Shown piece by piece: positions 1-8,091 of a stretch of 64,000 nucleotides of DNA. The stretch's first letter is position 1, and every line of letters starts with the position of its first letter. The stretch is taken from positions 1 through 64,000 of the forward strand of contig CAZBXQ010000006.1 in NCBI GenBank assembly GCA_964495935.1. Reading direction: 5' to 3'. Both the position numbers and the translations under genes were made by a program. The stretch comes from JAJYSO01 sp964495935. Lineage in GTDB: Bacteria > Bacteroidota > Bacteroidia > Flavobacteriales > Flavobacteriaceae. Under the pieces are notes generated by a model. That model saw only the letters and a list, made by a program, of their open reading frames with translations. It ran no database searches and was not told the origin of the DNA.

Positions 1-8
1 TTTGGAAC

Positions 9-53
9 CATAAGCATACATTGATACTTGAAGTATTAACTCCGAAACTTTTG
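9..53 (+). repeat. Right end of a mobile element related to the 23-kb mini-element
   Basis: These 45 bases end in CCGAAACTTTTG. They match 23324-23368, the right end of the mini-element at 23 kb, at roughly four bases in five without gaps. The left part of this copy lies outside the window, so its size and target duplication cannot be seen. It ends 91 bp before the left end of the complete insertion sequence. Confidence 0.6.
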
Positions 54-164
54 TTTATAAGCCTCGATTCATCCATACCAAAATAACCCCTGAAGCAGAC
101 TTTTCGAGTTAAGCTTTTTTACCCTCCGACTTATTAATTTCTTACTGAAGTTTCGGAGATAAAA

Positions 165-1616
165 TCAGGCGATATTTTTCTGATTGTTTGCATATAAAGG
201 AGCAAAGATTTGATTGATATTTTGCAGGATGATCTCCTGCTTGTTGATCAGGGTTCTGATAAATAGATTCCAGTCCATGCCCATAGCAGCAAAAACGGAG
301 TCAAAAAATTGGATCAGAGTTCTCCAGATGCATTGGATTATAGTCTGTTGCAGCAACAAATCCTTGAAGCCCCTAAAGAGAATCCCCAAGGTTTCATAAT
401 CTTCAAACCTCTTTTTTAAGGCCAAAGCCATATAGTTCATGAAAACAATGCTGATGGTGGCAATGTGCGCATCCAGATCGGTAGATTGGCAAGCTTGCAG
501 CCCGAGGTTCTGTTTGCAATCTTTGAAGAATACTTCTATACTCCATCTGTTCTTATAGCACTCCATGGCCTTTACAAAGCTCAGCTTATCATCGGTAGAA
601 ATCAGAAGGCTCCAGTTCTGCTGCCCTTTCATTTTGATCCAATAGCCTCGCATTGCTATTCCTTTATAGCTGATCTTTAGGCTGATATAACTGCATTTTA
701 ATTTTTTGCTGTAATGGATGTTCTTCCGTTTGAGCTCGGGAACCTGGTTCGCTTTGTAAGACTTTCCGTTAATGTTCAATATCCTGTTGGTTTTCATCTG
801 CCCGATCACCTCAAGCTTTTCATCAATGGCATGGACGCCCCTGAGGAACCGCTCACAGATAAACCAGCTGTCGGCTAGGACATAATCAACCTTAAGCCAA
901 TTCTTCTTATAGCGTTTTATCATCTGAAGAGCTGTACTGATTTTGTCTTGAGATACATCCAATACTCTTTGATAACCGGCACTCCCGGGCTCTCGTTCTT
1001 TTGAAAACTGGTTCTCGAGTTCTTTCTTTTTCAGGCCTCTTCTGTTGTTCCTGCCCGGCTCATTGTGGATCGAAAAATCGAGCGGCATAAAACTCTTTCC
1101 ACCGCAATACCCCAATGTCAGAACTTTCATTCCCAATTGATAGGTATATGTGCAATGATCGAATACTTTTCCGATAAACTCCATCGTTTTGCCTGACTTC
1201 TCCAACAAAGAATCATCCAGAACGAAGCATCGTGGACTGTCCGAATCCGCCTCAGTACAGCGGTCGAGTATCAAAGCATGTGTTTGTTTAAAAAATAACC
1301 GCAAGATCCTTCGCCATGGGATATGGGAGTTTTTCAAGAAATCATATAGCACATCCTTTTTATGCATGACTTCTTTTGATAACCCCGATTGCATCAATTG
1401 ATAGATATTATCAAAGTCTAGCAAACGAAGCACAAAAAGAGTACGAAAGACTTTACTGCTCGGAACACCGCGTTTTTTGGTATCGGAAAGGAGCTTGTTG
1501 ATATAGCGAAGGTCAAACAATCCCAGAAGCTGATTAAAGGTACCGATCAGCAGGGAGGAATTTCGGCAATAAGAGTTGATTTCTGAGAGTGATTTTTTAT
1601 CTTTGTTCAGTTGCAT
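165..1616 (-). CDS. IS4-family DDE transposase
   Basis: This 483-residue transposase catalyses cut-and-paste movement of the surrounding element. Residues 354-368 carry the IS4-family signature Y-x2-R-x3-E-x6-K (Y354, R357, E361, K368). E361 would be the catalytic glutamate, with D134 or D135 (in VLDDSLLEK) and D249 (in LADSW) as the two aspartates. The frame is open throughout and the length is full for the family, so there is no sign of decay. Expression is probably limited: the ATG sits in a 13-bp inverted repeat, and a TATTTTTG promoter box lies between the two arms. Confidence 0.93.
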   Translation of the reverse strand: MQLNKDKKSLSEINSYCRNSSLLIGTFNQLLGLFDLRYINKLLSDTKKRGVPSSKVFRTLFVLRLLDFDNIYQLMQSGLSKEVMHKKDVLYDFLKNSHIPWRRILRLFFKQTHALILDRCTEADSDSPRCFVLDDSLLEKSGKTMEFIGKVFDHCTYTYQLGMKVLTLGYCGGKSFMPLDFSIHNEPGRNNRRGLKKKELENQFSKEREPGSAGYQRVLDVSQDKISTALQMIKRYKKNWLKVDYVLADSWFICERFLRGVHAIDEKLEVIGQMKTNRILNINGKSYKANQVPELKRKNIHYSKKLKCSYISLKISYKGIAMRGYWIKMKGQQNWSLLISTDDKLSFVKAMECYKNRWSIEVFFKDCKQNLGLQACQSTDLDAHIATISIVFMNYMALALKKRFEDYETLGILFRGFKDLLLQQTIIQCIWRTLIQFFDSVFAAMGMDWNLFIRTLINKQEIILQNINQIFAPLYANNQKNIA

Positions 1617-1681
1617 TTTCCGGAACGGTGTTTTTGTTTGTAACTAACTCAAAAATAGCTATTTACAACGGAAAATGCAAC
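1610..1681 (-). promoter_or_regulatory. Transposase promoter inside a start-codon-sequestering inverted repeat
   Basis: GTTGCATTTTCCG (1610-1622) and CGGAAAATGCAAC (1669-1681) form a perfect 13-bp inverted repeat. The inner arm contains the transposase ATG (1614-1616). Between the arms, on the minus strand, lies the -7 box TATTTTTG (1650-1657), with a TTG 20 bases upstream. A transcript from this promoter would lack the outer arm and stay translatable. A transcript entering from outside would carry both arms and could fold over the start. IS10 and IS50 are known to protect themselves in this way; here it is inferred. Confidence 0.65.
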
Positions 1682-1737
1682 TTTTTTATAATCTTATATG
1701 ATTGATTGTCAGAGGCCTATTAAGTCCGAAACTTTAG

Positions 1738-1954
1738 TTTCTTATATAGATGCTTTACAACAACCTCCGGTATTTGATAAAGATTGTTGAGAGGCAAACG
1801 ATACTTTATTAGAAAAGAGAGTAAAAGACACAGAATTTCTTCCCGGGAAGGGTAGAAAATAAAACATTCCTGTATTTTTACCGTTTGAATCATAACTTAC
1901 AATTGCAAAAACAGCTCTGTAACCAAAAGCAAATCACCATTAAACCTGTCTTTG
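1738..1954. other. Spacer between the IS and the polysaccharide locus
   Basis: The spacer begins with the right copy of the IS target duplication. No open frame, strong hairpin or clear TAnnTTTG box is visible. The promoter of the downstream gene was therefore not identified and may have been affected by the insertion. Confidence 0.4.
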
Positions 1955-2968
1955 ATGGAAACACAGAACGCCCCCGACGAAATTACATTCGGCCATCTGG
2001 CCCAAGGGATTAGAAATCTTTACCATGCCTTTTTAATGCGGGTATATGAACTCTTGCGGTTTATCTATAAAAATTGGATTGTCTTTTTAATTCTGATTCT
2101 TCTGGGTTTTGGCATTGGTTATCTGATGGATACCCAAAAACCTGCGGCAAAAAACGCCCGTCTTATCGTACAGCTCAATTATTCGAGTACCCCCGTTATT
2201 TATGAAGCGATAGAGCACCTAAACGCAAAACTCAAAGGCCATGATTATGACTTCCTAAAGGCACATCATCTCTATAAAAAAGGGCATTCCCTTATAAAAG
2301 AAGTGGAAATAACTCCGGTAGTAGATCTTTCTCAAGCCCTTCAACAATTCCGAAAGGACTCCAAGCAAGGCGACTTAGTCAGATATTTATTAAAACAAGC
2401 CGGAAAAGAAAATCCGGAAATACTGACCTCCGATCTTTTTCTCTCCCAATACAAATTACATAAAATTGAAATCAAAGGATCGCGTCAGGCCGATCCATCT
2501 ACCCTCCAAGGCATTTTGGATTACCTTAACAACAACAAGGGTTTGCAGAAAGCAAAAGCCGTCTATCAAAAGAGCTTAGCCTTTAAAATCCACGAGCACA
2601 AATTGAATATCGCTCAAATCGATTCCATATTTAAACGCCTGGGAGAGAGAAATACGTTGGGTTCCATAGGAAACAATAATCCGGTCAGCCTCTACGAAAG
2701 CGGGCAATCCATTCTTGATCTTTCCAAAATCATTCGCGAGAAAAGAACACTTATGGAAGACTTGGAGGAGCTGCAAGCCGATGCCGTAAACTATGACAAT
2801 CCGGTAGCCGTGCTGAACACACCCGATTGGACTCGTGACGTAAAATCCTTTTTTGAACGTATTCTATGGCTGCCGATAACCCTGGTAGCGGCCTATATGG
2901 TACTGGCTTTTGCAATCTCCGGAATTAAAAAAGGAAAGCGGCTCACCGAGCAACAAAACAAGAAATAG
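1955..2968 (+). CDS. Wzz-like polysaccharide chain-length determinant
   Basis: The product has the layout of polysaccharide co-polymerases: a short cytoplasmic N-terminus, a transmembrane segment near residues 42-61, a periplasmic region of about 240 residues with helical stretches, and a second transmembrane segment near residues 305-325 followed by a basic tail. It has no C-terminal tyrosine kinase domain, so it is Wzz-like rather than Wzc-like. Such proteins set O-antigen or capsule chain length together with Wzy. The ATG at 1955 is preferred over the adjacent upstream TTG. A flippase follows about 220 bp downstream, which supports the role. Confidence 0.7.
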   Translation: METQNAPDEITFGHLAQGIRNLYHAFLMRVYELLRFIYKNWIVFLILILLGFGIGYLMDTQKPAAKNARLIVQLNYSSTPVIYEAIEHLNAKLKGHDYDFLKAHHLYKKGHSLIKEVEITPVVDLSQALQQFRKDSKQGDLVRYLLKQAGKENPEILTSDLFLSQYKLHKIEIKGSRQADPSTLQGILDYLNNNKGLQKAKAVYQKSLAFKIHEHKLNIAQIDSIFKRLGERNTLGSIGNNNPVSLYESGQSILDLSKIIREKRTLMEDLEELQADAVNYDNPVAVLNTPDWTRDVKSFFERILWLPITLVAAYMVLAFAISGIKKGKRLTEQQNKK

Positions 2969-3029
2969 ACCTTTTCCCGGTCGGCTCGATCCTCTTACAA
3001 ACATATCTTTACAGCGGAATAATTTTACG

Positions 3030-3037
3030 TACTTTTG
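3030..3037 (+). promoter_or_regulatory. Candidate -7 promoter box TACTTTTG
   Basis: The box matches the Bacteroidota consensus TAnnTTTG and lies about 150 bp upstream of the flippase gene. No clear TTG is seen at the expected distance, so the call rests on the -7 box alone. Confidence 0.4.
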
Positions 3038-3186
3038 CGATTTTAAAACAAGACGAACGACCATCGTCCGACAATCGATTTTCCGGATAAAACGAATTGA
3101 AGTAATATAAGGAAAATTTAATTTGACCCCAGCAGGTCATCCGATAAAACCCGGGAGGAAATCGAGACTCATTTGGAATTACTTTA

Positions 3187-4641
3187 ATGAACATTAAAAA
3201 AAGCATCGCCGGAGGCGTCTTCTGGACCACTCTTGAGGCCTCTATCAATCACGGTTTCCGGCTCATTATCGAGCTGTTGTTAGCCCGTTTATTGGTGCCC
3301 GAAACCTTTGGTATCGTCGGGATGGCAGTCGTGTTTATATCTTTTCTTGAAGTTCTTAATGACTTGGGGATGAACGCTGCTCTGATACAAAAAAAAGAAG
3401 AAAAGTTAACTTCTGAGCATTTTGACACCGCTTTTTGGACCGGATTAGCCTGGGGATTGTTTTTATTTTTAATGATGGCCGTCATCGGGGCTCCTTTAGT
3501 TGCGCAATTCTATCACGAGGAACAACTCCGAACCATCATCCCCGTCATGAGCCTGACCCTGCTTTTAAATCCCATCAATTTAGTGCACCAGGCCCAGTTG
3601 GTAAAAGCCATGAATTTTAGAAAATTGGCACTTATCAACAATATCAGTAACATTGCTGCCGGGCTCATTGCTCTTTTATTAGCCTTTTTAAATTTTGGCG
3701 TTTGGGCATTGGTTTTTTATTCCGTCAGCCGGGTGATCGTCGCTTTACCATTGTTTTTTAGAGCTACCCATTGGCTCCCCAGAAGAAGATGGAAAAAGGA
3801 GTTGTTTCGTGAAATCTTTAATTTTGGAGCATATACTACCGGGACCTCCCTATTCAACAAATTGCGGGGAAGTATCGACTTCTTATTGGTCGGTAAATTA
3901 GTGGGGGCCACGGCCCTCGGGTTATACACCTTTGCCTTTACCTGGACAAACATTGTGCGAGACCAATTGGTTGCCATCATCAATAAAGTGTTATACCCGG
4001 TTTATACTCAATTACAGGATGATAAAAAGAAAATGCTCGATTTATTTCTAAAAATCGTATCCATCAACAACTTTATAGTATATCCGGTAATTTTAGCACT
4101 TTTTCTGTTTGCCGAAAATGGCATTCCTATCTTCTTCGGCCATAAATGGGACGGTGCCGTTCCCATCATTAAAATATTGTGTATCGCGGTGTTGATTCAA
4201 ATGTTAAACAACTCCCACACCATTCTTTTTAGAGCTGCCGGAAAAGTGCGATTAGAATTTACACTACAAGTGATTAAATCAATCGTCCTATTTGTTCCAT
4301 TGATCACGCTGGGGGTCTATTTTTATGGCCTTATCGGGGCCGCCGTAGGATTTATGATCGCTACCTTGCTGGGCGTCATTCTTTCTTTTTATTTTATGAA
4401 CAAAATTTTTGATTTTAAGATCGCAAAAATGTACCATGAACTCCGGGTCTCTTTGTGGATGTCTGCTTTTTGTCTGGGTTCCACGCTATTCCTAAAAACA
4501 CTATTGGATTGGCGATGGTGCCTCCTGTATTACTGCATGGCCGTTCTCGGAATTTATTGGATCTTCGGAAAAGACAAAATCATAATGATGTGGGGAGTAA
4601 TTAAAGGGTCAAAAAATATTTTAAAAAAAAGCCATGACTAA
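3187..4641 (+). CDS. Polysaccharide flippase (Wzx/PST family)
   Basis: This 484-residue, very hydrophobic protein has about 12-14 predicted membrane segments. Its start (KKSIAGGVFWTTLE) and the following amphipathic region are typical of the polysaccharide transporter branch of the MATE-like exporters. Such proteins flip undecaprenyl-linked oligosaccharide units across the inner membrane. The gene sits between a Wzz-like gene and sugar-modifying genes, as expected for a Wzx/Wzy pathway. Its last 8 bases overlap the next gene, which suggests translational coupling. The substrate cannot be inferred. Confidence 0.85.
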   Translation: MNIKKSIAGGVFWTTLEASINHGFRLIIELLLARLLVPETFGIVGMAVVFISFLEVLNDLGMNAALIQKKEEKLTSEHFDTAFWTGLAWGLFLFLMMAVIGAPLVAQFYHEEQLRTIIPVMSLTLLLNPINLVHQAQLVKAMNFRKLALINNISNIAAGLIALLLAFLNFGVWALVFYSVSRVIVALPLFFRATHWLPRRRWKKELFREIFNFGAYTTGTSLFNKLRGSIDFLLVGKLVGATALGLYTFAFTWTNIVRDQLVAIINKVLYPVYTQLQDDKKKMLDLFLKIVSINNFIVYPVILALFLFAENGIPIFFGHKWDGAVPIIKILCIAVLIQMLNNSHTILFRAAGKVRLEFTLQVIKSIVLFVPLITLGVYFYGLIGAAVGFMIATLLGVILSFYFMNKIFDFKIAKMYHELRVSLWMSAFCLGSTLFLKTLLDWRWCLLYYCMAVLGIYWIFGKDKIIMMWGVIKGSKNILKKSHD

Positions 4642-5887
4642 ACATTATGCGGCTGTTGAATTTACAAAGACAGCAAAGGGTTTTAAACATCATCTGAAAG
4701 CCGATTTTGCCTGTTTTGCACTGTGGAAAAATGCGCGTCCCTATCAAAAACGGATACGCGAGTTGCTCGCTTCACAATTTGAATTGTTATTGGAAACTGA
4801 GATTGTATGGAGTGAAGCTCGGTTTCATGAAAATGCCAACCGACTGTATGAAGCACCTATTTTTAATGATTCGAATAGGAATACCCGTTCCCTTCATGCG
4901 GATAAAATAGGAGACCATCGCTTTATCTTGTTTGTCGTGAGCGATCCGCATCCGTATTATACGTATGCCCAATCGGTTTCCAAAAAAATCGAACTATCCA
5001 ACCTGAATATCGTCAAGGCCAAATACAAAATGCGGGATTGGATTCAAAAAGATACCGGAGTAAAATATGGAGTTCATTCGACCAACAGCATCTATGAATT
5101 TTTGGTGCAAGCACCCCTGCTTTTAGGGATAGAAAATCTTGAAAAACTCCTCAACGGAGAACAACTACATATTCCCAAAATTGAAAAAGACCTGGAAGGG
5201 GCCGGAGGATGGAAGAATTATGAGGCTCTGTTTCAAATTTTAAACAGCTCCGGGAATTACTTGGTGCAACGAAGTTTTGAAAGTTTACCGAACCGGAATG
5301 AAGAAAAAGATCTCGATCTCCTCACCGATGATTACCAGCGACTGGCCTCTCTTATCGGGATGAAACAATCCTCCAAAAGGCCCTATAAAGGGCAGGTAAA
5401 AATAGGAAAAGAAGAAATCTCTATCGACATCCGTTTTGTAGGCGACAAGTATTATGATGCTTCCTGGCAAAAAGATATGCTTCGGCATAAAGTTTTTAAG
5501 AACGGTATCTATATCCCCCGGGAAGACGATTATTTCTTTAGCCTTCTGTTCCATTGTAAGGTGCAAAAAGATAAGGTCAAGGAAAAGTATTTCGAAATTT
5601 TGCAGAAGCTGTCAGAACACCTTGATTTTGACTGGTACAACAACCATTTGCTAATAGACGATAAAGCTACGGGAGAAATCTTAAACGGATATTTTCGATC
5701 TCAAGGTTATGCTTACGAAAAACCAATCGACAAAGGGGTATATGAAAATCGATCCATCACACGGTACCTCCAAAAGACAAATGTAGTTTCTTCTCGGGAA
5801 ATCTTTATCCAGCATACCAAAACCACTATAAAACGTATATTACCCAATCGCGTCATAGAAATTTTAAAACAATTCATCAAAAGATAA
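4634..5887 (+). CDS. Nucleotidyltransferase-like protein of the polysaccharide locus
   Basis: The 417-residue product has two parts. The first roughly 190 residues are an uncharacterised region. From about residue 210 the sequence resembles the nucleotidyltransferase fold: LVQRSFESLPN followed by KDLDLLTDDY, in which the paired aspartates would bind metal. A further DIRFVGDKYYD stretch could supply the third acidic residue. Similar proteins occur in capsule and LPS loci without an assigned reaction. The gene overlaps the flippase gene by 8 bp and shares one base with the next gene, a kinase-like protein, so the two probably act together on a glycan precursor. The substrate is unknown. Confidence 0.55.
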   Translation: MTKHYAAVEFTKTAKGFKHHLKADFACFALWKNARPYQKRIRELLASQFELLLETEIVWSEARFHENANRLYEAPIFNDSNRNTRSLHADKIGDHRFILFVVSDPHPYYTYAQSVSKKIELSNLNIVKAKYKMRDWIQKDTGVKYGVHSTNSIYEFLVQAPLLLGIENLEKLLNGEQLHIPKIEKDLEGAGGWKNYEALFQILNSSGNYLVQRSFESLPNRNEEKDLDLLTDDYQRLASLIGMKQSSKRPYKGQVKIGKEEISIDIRFVGDKYYDASWQKDMLRHKVFKNGIYIPREDDYFFSLLFHCKVQKDKVKEKYFEILQKLSEHLDFDWYNNHLLIDDKATGEILNGYFRSQGYAYEKPIDKGVYENRSITRYLQKTNVVSSREIFIQHTKTTIKRILPNRVIEILKQFIKR

Positions 5888-6909
5888 TGGGGCTAAGAAA
5901 CTTCATTTACCGTCTGTGTTACCGACTGGGGTTCTATCCTGTCAAAATTAAACCACCACAGGTTTTGTATGCATATTTAAAAAGGCAGCCTCAACTACTC
6001 AAGGAATTTGAATTAAACCGCCTTTCCCAAGCTATAGCACTTGGCCGAGATCACAATTATTATAATACCCTTTTAAATAAATTTGTCCCTCAATGGACTC
6101 CCGCACAAATCGGCAAGGCTAAATTTATTGGGGAAGGATACGGAGGAGGCAGTTTAAACGCCTATCGTCACGTGTATATCGACGGAAAGGACTACTTTGA
6201 AAAAGTTTATTTTAACAAGCATATCGATTTCAAAAAAACAACGTGGTTTCAGGACCATGTAGCCGAATTAATCCGTGAAGCGATCAGCTTTCCAAAAATC
6301 CAAAAGACCTATTCCGGAGAGCTTATAAGTATAACGTACTTTGACTATCTAAAATTAGAGGGCTTGCAGCAGGCTAATCTAAACAATCTCATTGTATGGA
6401 GTAAAACACTCTATACCCTTTCCGAAAAATATGCCGACCGACTGCGAAAAATAGAAAAACCATCGCATATTACCGATTTTAACCAGCACCATCAGTATAA
6501 AAAATATCGTCAATCGGCAGCCCAAAAACTTCAGGAAAAAGCATTGGCTGCACAACGGTTCGAAAAACTTGCTGCAGATTCAAAATACGTCTTAACACAC
6601 GGCGATCTCCAGAAAAACAATGCCTATAAACCACGGATCCTGTTGGATTGGGATTCCTTCGGCTTTTATCCCGTGGGGCTCGAACCGGCCTTTTTATTTT
6701 TTAGACACGTCTTTAAAGAACAACTGAAAGAAAATCCGGGTGACTGGCTATATAAGAACTACCGGGCAGCGATCCAGGAAGAAGACTGGAAAGATTTTGA
6801 ACGAAACTTCGTCTATTTTCTTTTTGTTTTTGCCATGGAGTTATTTCTTATTCAACAAAATAAAACATTGGAAGAAGCACTTATCAAAAAACTCAAAAGC
6901 TACTTTTAA
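5887..6909 (+). CDS. APH/LPS-kinase-like phosphotransferase
   Basis: This 340-residue soluble protein carries the catalytic signature of the aminoglycoside/choline kinase superfamily: THGDLQKNN (catalytic aspartate and asparagine) followed about 20 residues later by LLDWDSFGFYP, in the position of the metal-binding DFG-like aspartate. A glycine-rich GEGYGGGSLNAY near residue 80 could be the nucleotide loop. In a polysaccharide locus it probably phosphorylates a sugar or another glycan substituent rather than a drug. Its start overlaps the stop of the nucleotidyltransferase-like gene by one base. The substrate is not determinable from sequence. Confidence 0.6.
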   Translation: MGLRNFIYRLCYRLGFYPVKIKPPQVLYAYLKRQPQLLKEFELNRLSQAIALGRDHNYYNTLLNKFVPQWTPAQIGKAKFIGEGYGGGSLNAYRHVYIDGKDYFEKVYFNKHIDFKKTTWFQDHVAELIREAISFPKIQKTYSGELISITYFDYLKLEGLQQANLNNLIVWSKTLYTLSEKYADRLRKIEKPSHITDFNQHHQYKKYRQSAAQKLQEKALAAQRFEKLAADSKYVLTHGDLQKNNAYKPRILLDWDSFGFYPVGLEPAFLFFRHVFKEQLKENPGDWLYKNYRAAIQEEDWKDFERNFVYFLFVFAMELFLIQQNKTLEEALIKKLKSYF

Positions 6910-6946
6910 ACGGATCTTTATGCAGTACTGAAAACAGGAAAACAAC

Positions 6947-8023
6947 CTATTTCAGCGTTTTTAATTTTGCTGTTAAATTCTGGGAGACCAAGGATTTTTC
7001 ATAGCTTTTAGCCGTTTTTCGAGCGTTTCGTTGCAGCTCTTTTTTATCTTCTTGTGACAAGCTTTTAAAAGCATTTATTTTTACAGCCAGATCTTTCGGG
7101 TTCCGGGGTTCAAAAAAAAAGCCGTTTTTTCCATTTTTCAAAAAGGTTTCTAAAGCCGGTATTTTACTGCCGATAATCGGAATTCCACAGGCCAGAGCTT
7201 CCAATCCCGTCAATCCCAGACTTTCCCGATAAGTCGGAAAAATATACACGTCCATTCGGTTATAGTATTCTCGTAATTCGGTTTGCTTGACAAATCCGAT
7301 AAATTCAACATCATCCATCAATCCATAACGCCGAATACTTCTTTTGACTTCCTCCTCATCCGGTCCCTTCCCAATAATCATGGCTCGAAACGGAATCTTC
7401 CACTGCTGTAGGATCTGTAAGGCCTCAATAAAAGTTTTCCAGCCTTTGGATTCATCAAATCGGGAAACAAAGCCCAGCATCATTGTCGTGTTCTTAGGAA
7501 CGTTAAAATGAGGATAGAAATTGGATAAATCAAGTCCTCCCGACGGGGATATAAAAATTTTATCGGCCGGAAAAAAAGGATAGTATTCCAAAATTTTCTG
7601 TTGAAAATATCGAGAAGGAACCACCAATAAATCAACTTTTTTCAACACTTTCTTGGCCAGGTAATTGAGTTTCGGGTGCTCCACCAGGTCTATCAGGATA
7701 TCGGTACCATGCACATTGACTACCCATACCTGTTTTTTAAAAGGCAGGAGCAACCACAGTAAGGGAGTATGCATCGAGAAATAATGCACATAAAAGATAT
7801 CGTAGTCCTTCTTAAAAAAGAAAGCCAAAATTCGGAGATAATGCGCAACATACTTTTTTATCTTTCCGAAAGGAGAATGGGCGCGGCCTCGTATCAGGGC
7901 TTTATGGGGAAACACAACGCCTTGTTCCCGAGCGGCGAGGTACATATTTCTCACAAAAACACCATACAACTTATCCGCTTTAGAGGGATACATATTGGAA
8001 ACTAGGAATATGCGCATACTCAT
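6947..8023 (-). CDS. Family 4 glycosyltransferase
   Basis: The 358-residue product has two Rossmann-like halves of GT-B type. The N-terminal half begins MRIFLVSNMYPS. The C-terminal half contains GFVSRFDESKG, GKGPDEEEV and the donor-binding signature YRESLGLTGLEALACGIP with the E-x7-E spacing of retaining GT4 enzymes. It should transfer a sugar from a nucleotide donor to a lipid-linked glycan at the cytoplasmic face. It is transcribed opposite to both neighbours, converging with the kinase-like gene and diverging from the polymerase-like gene. Donor and linkage are unknown. Confidence 0.88.
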   Translation of the reverse strand: MSMRIFLVSNMYPSKADKLYGVFVRNMYLAAREQGVVFPHKALIRGRAHSPFGKIKKYVAHYLRILAFFFKKDYDIFYVHYFSMHTPLLWLLLPFKKQVWVVNVHGTDILIDLVEHPKLNYLAKKVLKKVDLLVVPSRYFQQKILEYYPFFPADKIFISPSGGLDLSNFYPHFNVPKNTTMMLGFVSRFDESKGWKTFIEALQILQQWKIPFRAMIIGKGPDEEEVKRSIRRYGLMDDVEFIGFVKQTELREYYNRMDVYIFPTYRESLGLTGLEALACGIPIIGSKIPALETFLKNGKNGFFFEPRNPKDLAVKINAFKSLSQEDKKELQRNARKTAKSYEKSLVSQNLTAKLKTLK

Positions 8024-8064
8024 CTTTGCTGTGATTTTAAGTCCTGTGGATAAATGCTAATTTC

Positions 8065-8072
8065 TATATTTG
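8065..8072 (+). promoter_or_regulatory. Candidate -7 promoter box TATATTTG
   Basis: The box fits TAnnTTTG and ends 19 bases before the TTG start codon at 8092. That position supports the non-ATG start for the next gene. No matching TTG at -33 was seen. Confidence 0.45.
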
Positions 8073-8091
8073 TCAAAACTATTACAATAAG

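Larger units (their letters stand above)
145..1737 (-). mobile_element. Complete IS4-family insertion sequence, 1593 bp
   Basis: The left end reads CTGAAGTTTCGG (145-156). The right end, read inward, is CTAAAGTTTCGG, so the 12-bp inverted repeats differ at one base. The sequence TTTCTTA occurs directly outside both ends (138-144 and 1738-1744) and is the target duplication. One transposase gene fills almost the whole element and is uninterrupted, so the copy may be active. A 13-bp internal inverted repeat covers the transposase start codon. The insertion lies just upstream of a polysaccharide locus. Confidence 0.88.

Noticed and set aside
4634..6909. Toxin-antitoxin or aminoglycoside resistance module
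   Set aside because: Gene sizes, overlap with the flippase and position within a polysaccharide locus fit glycan modification better.
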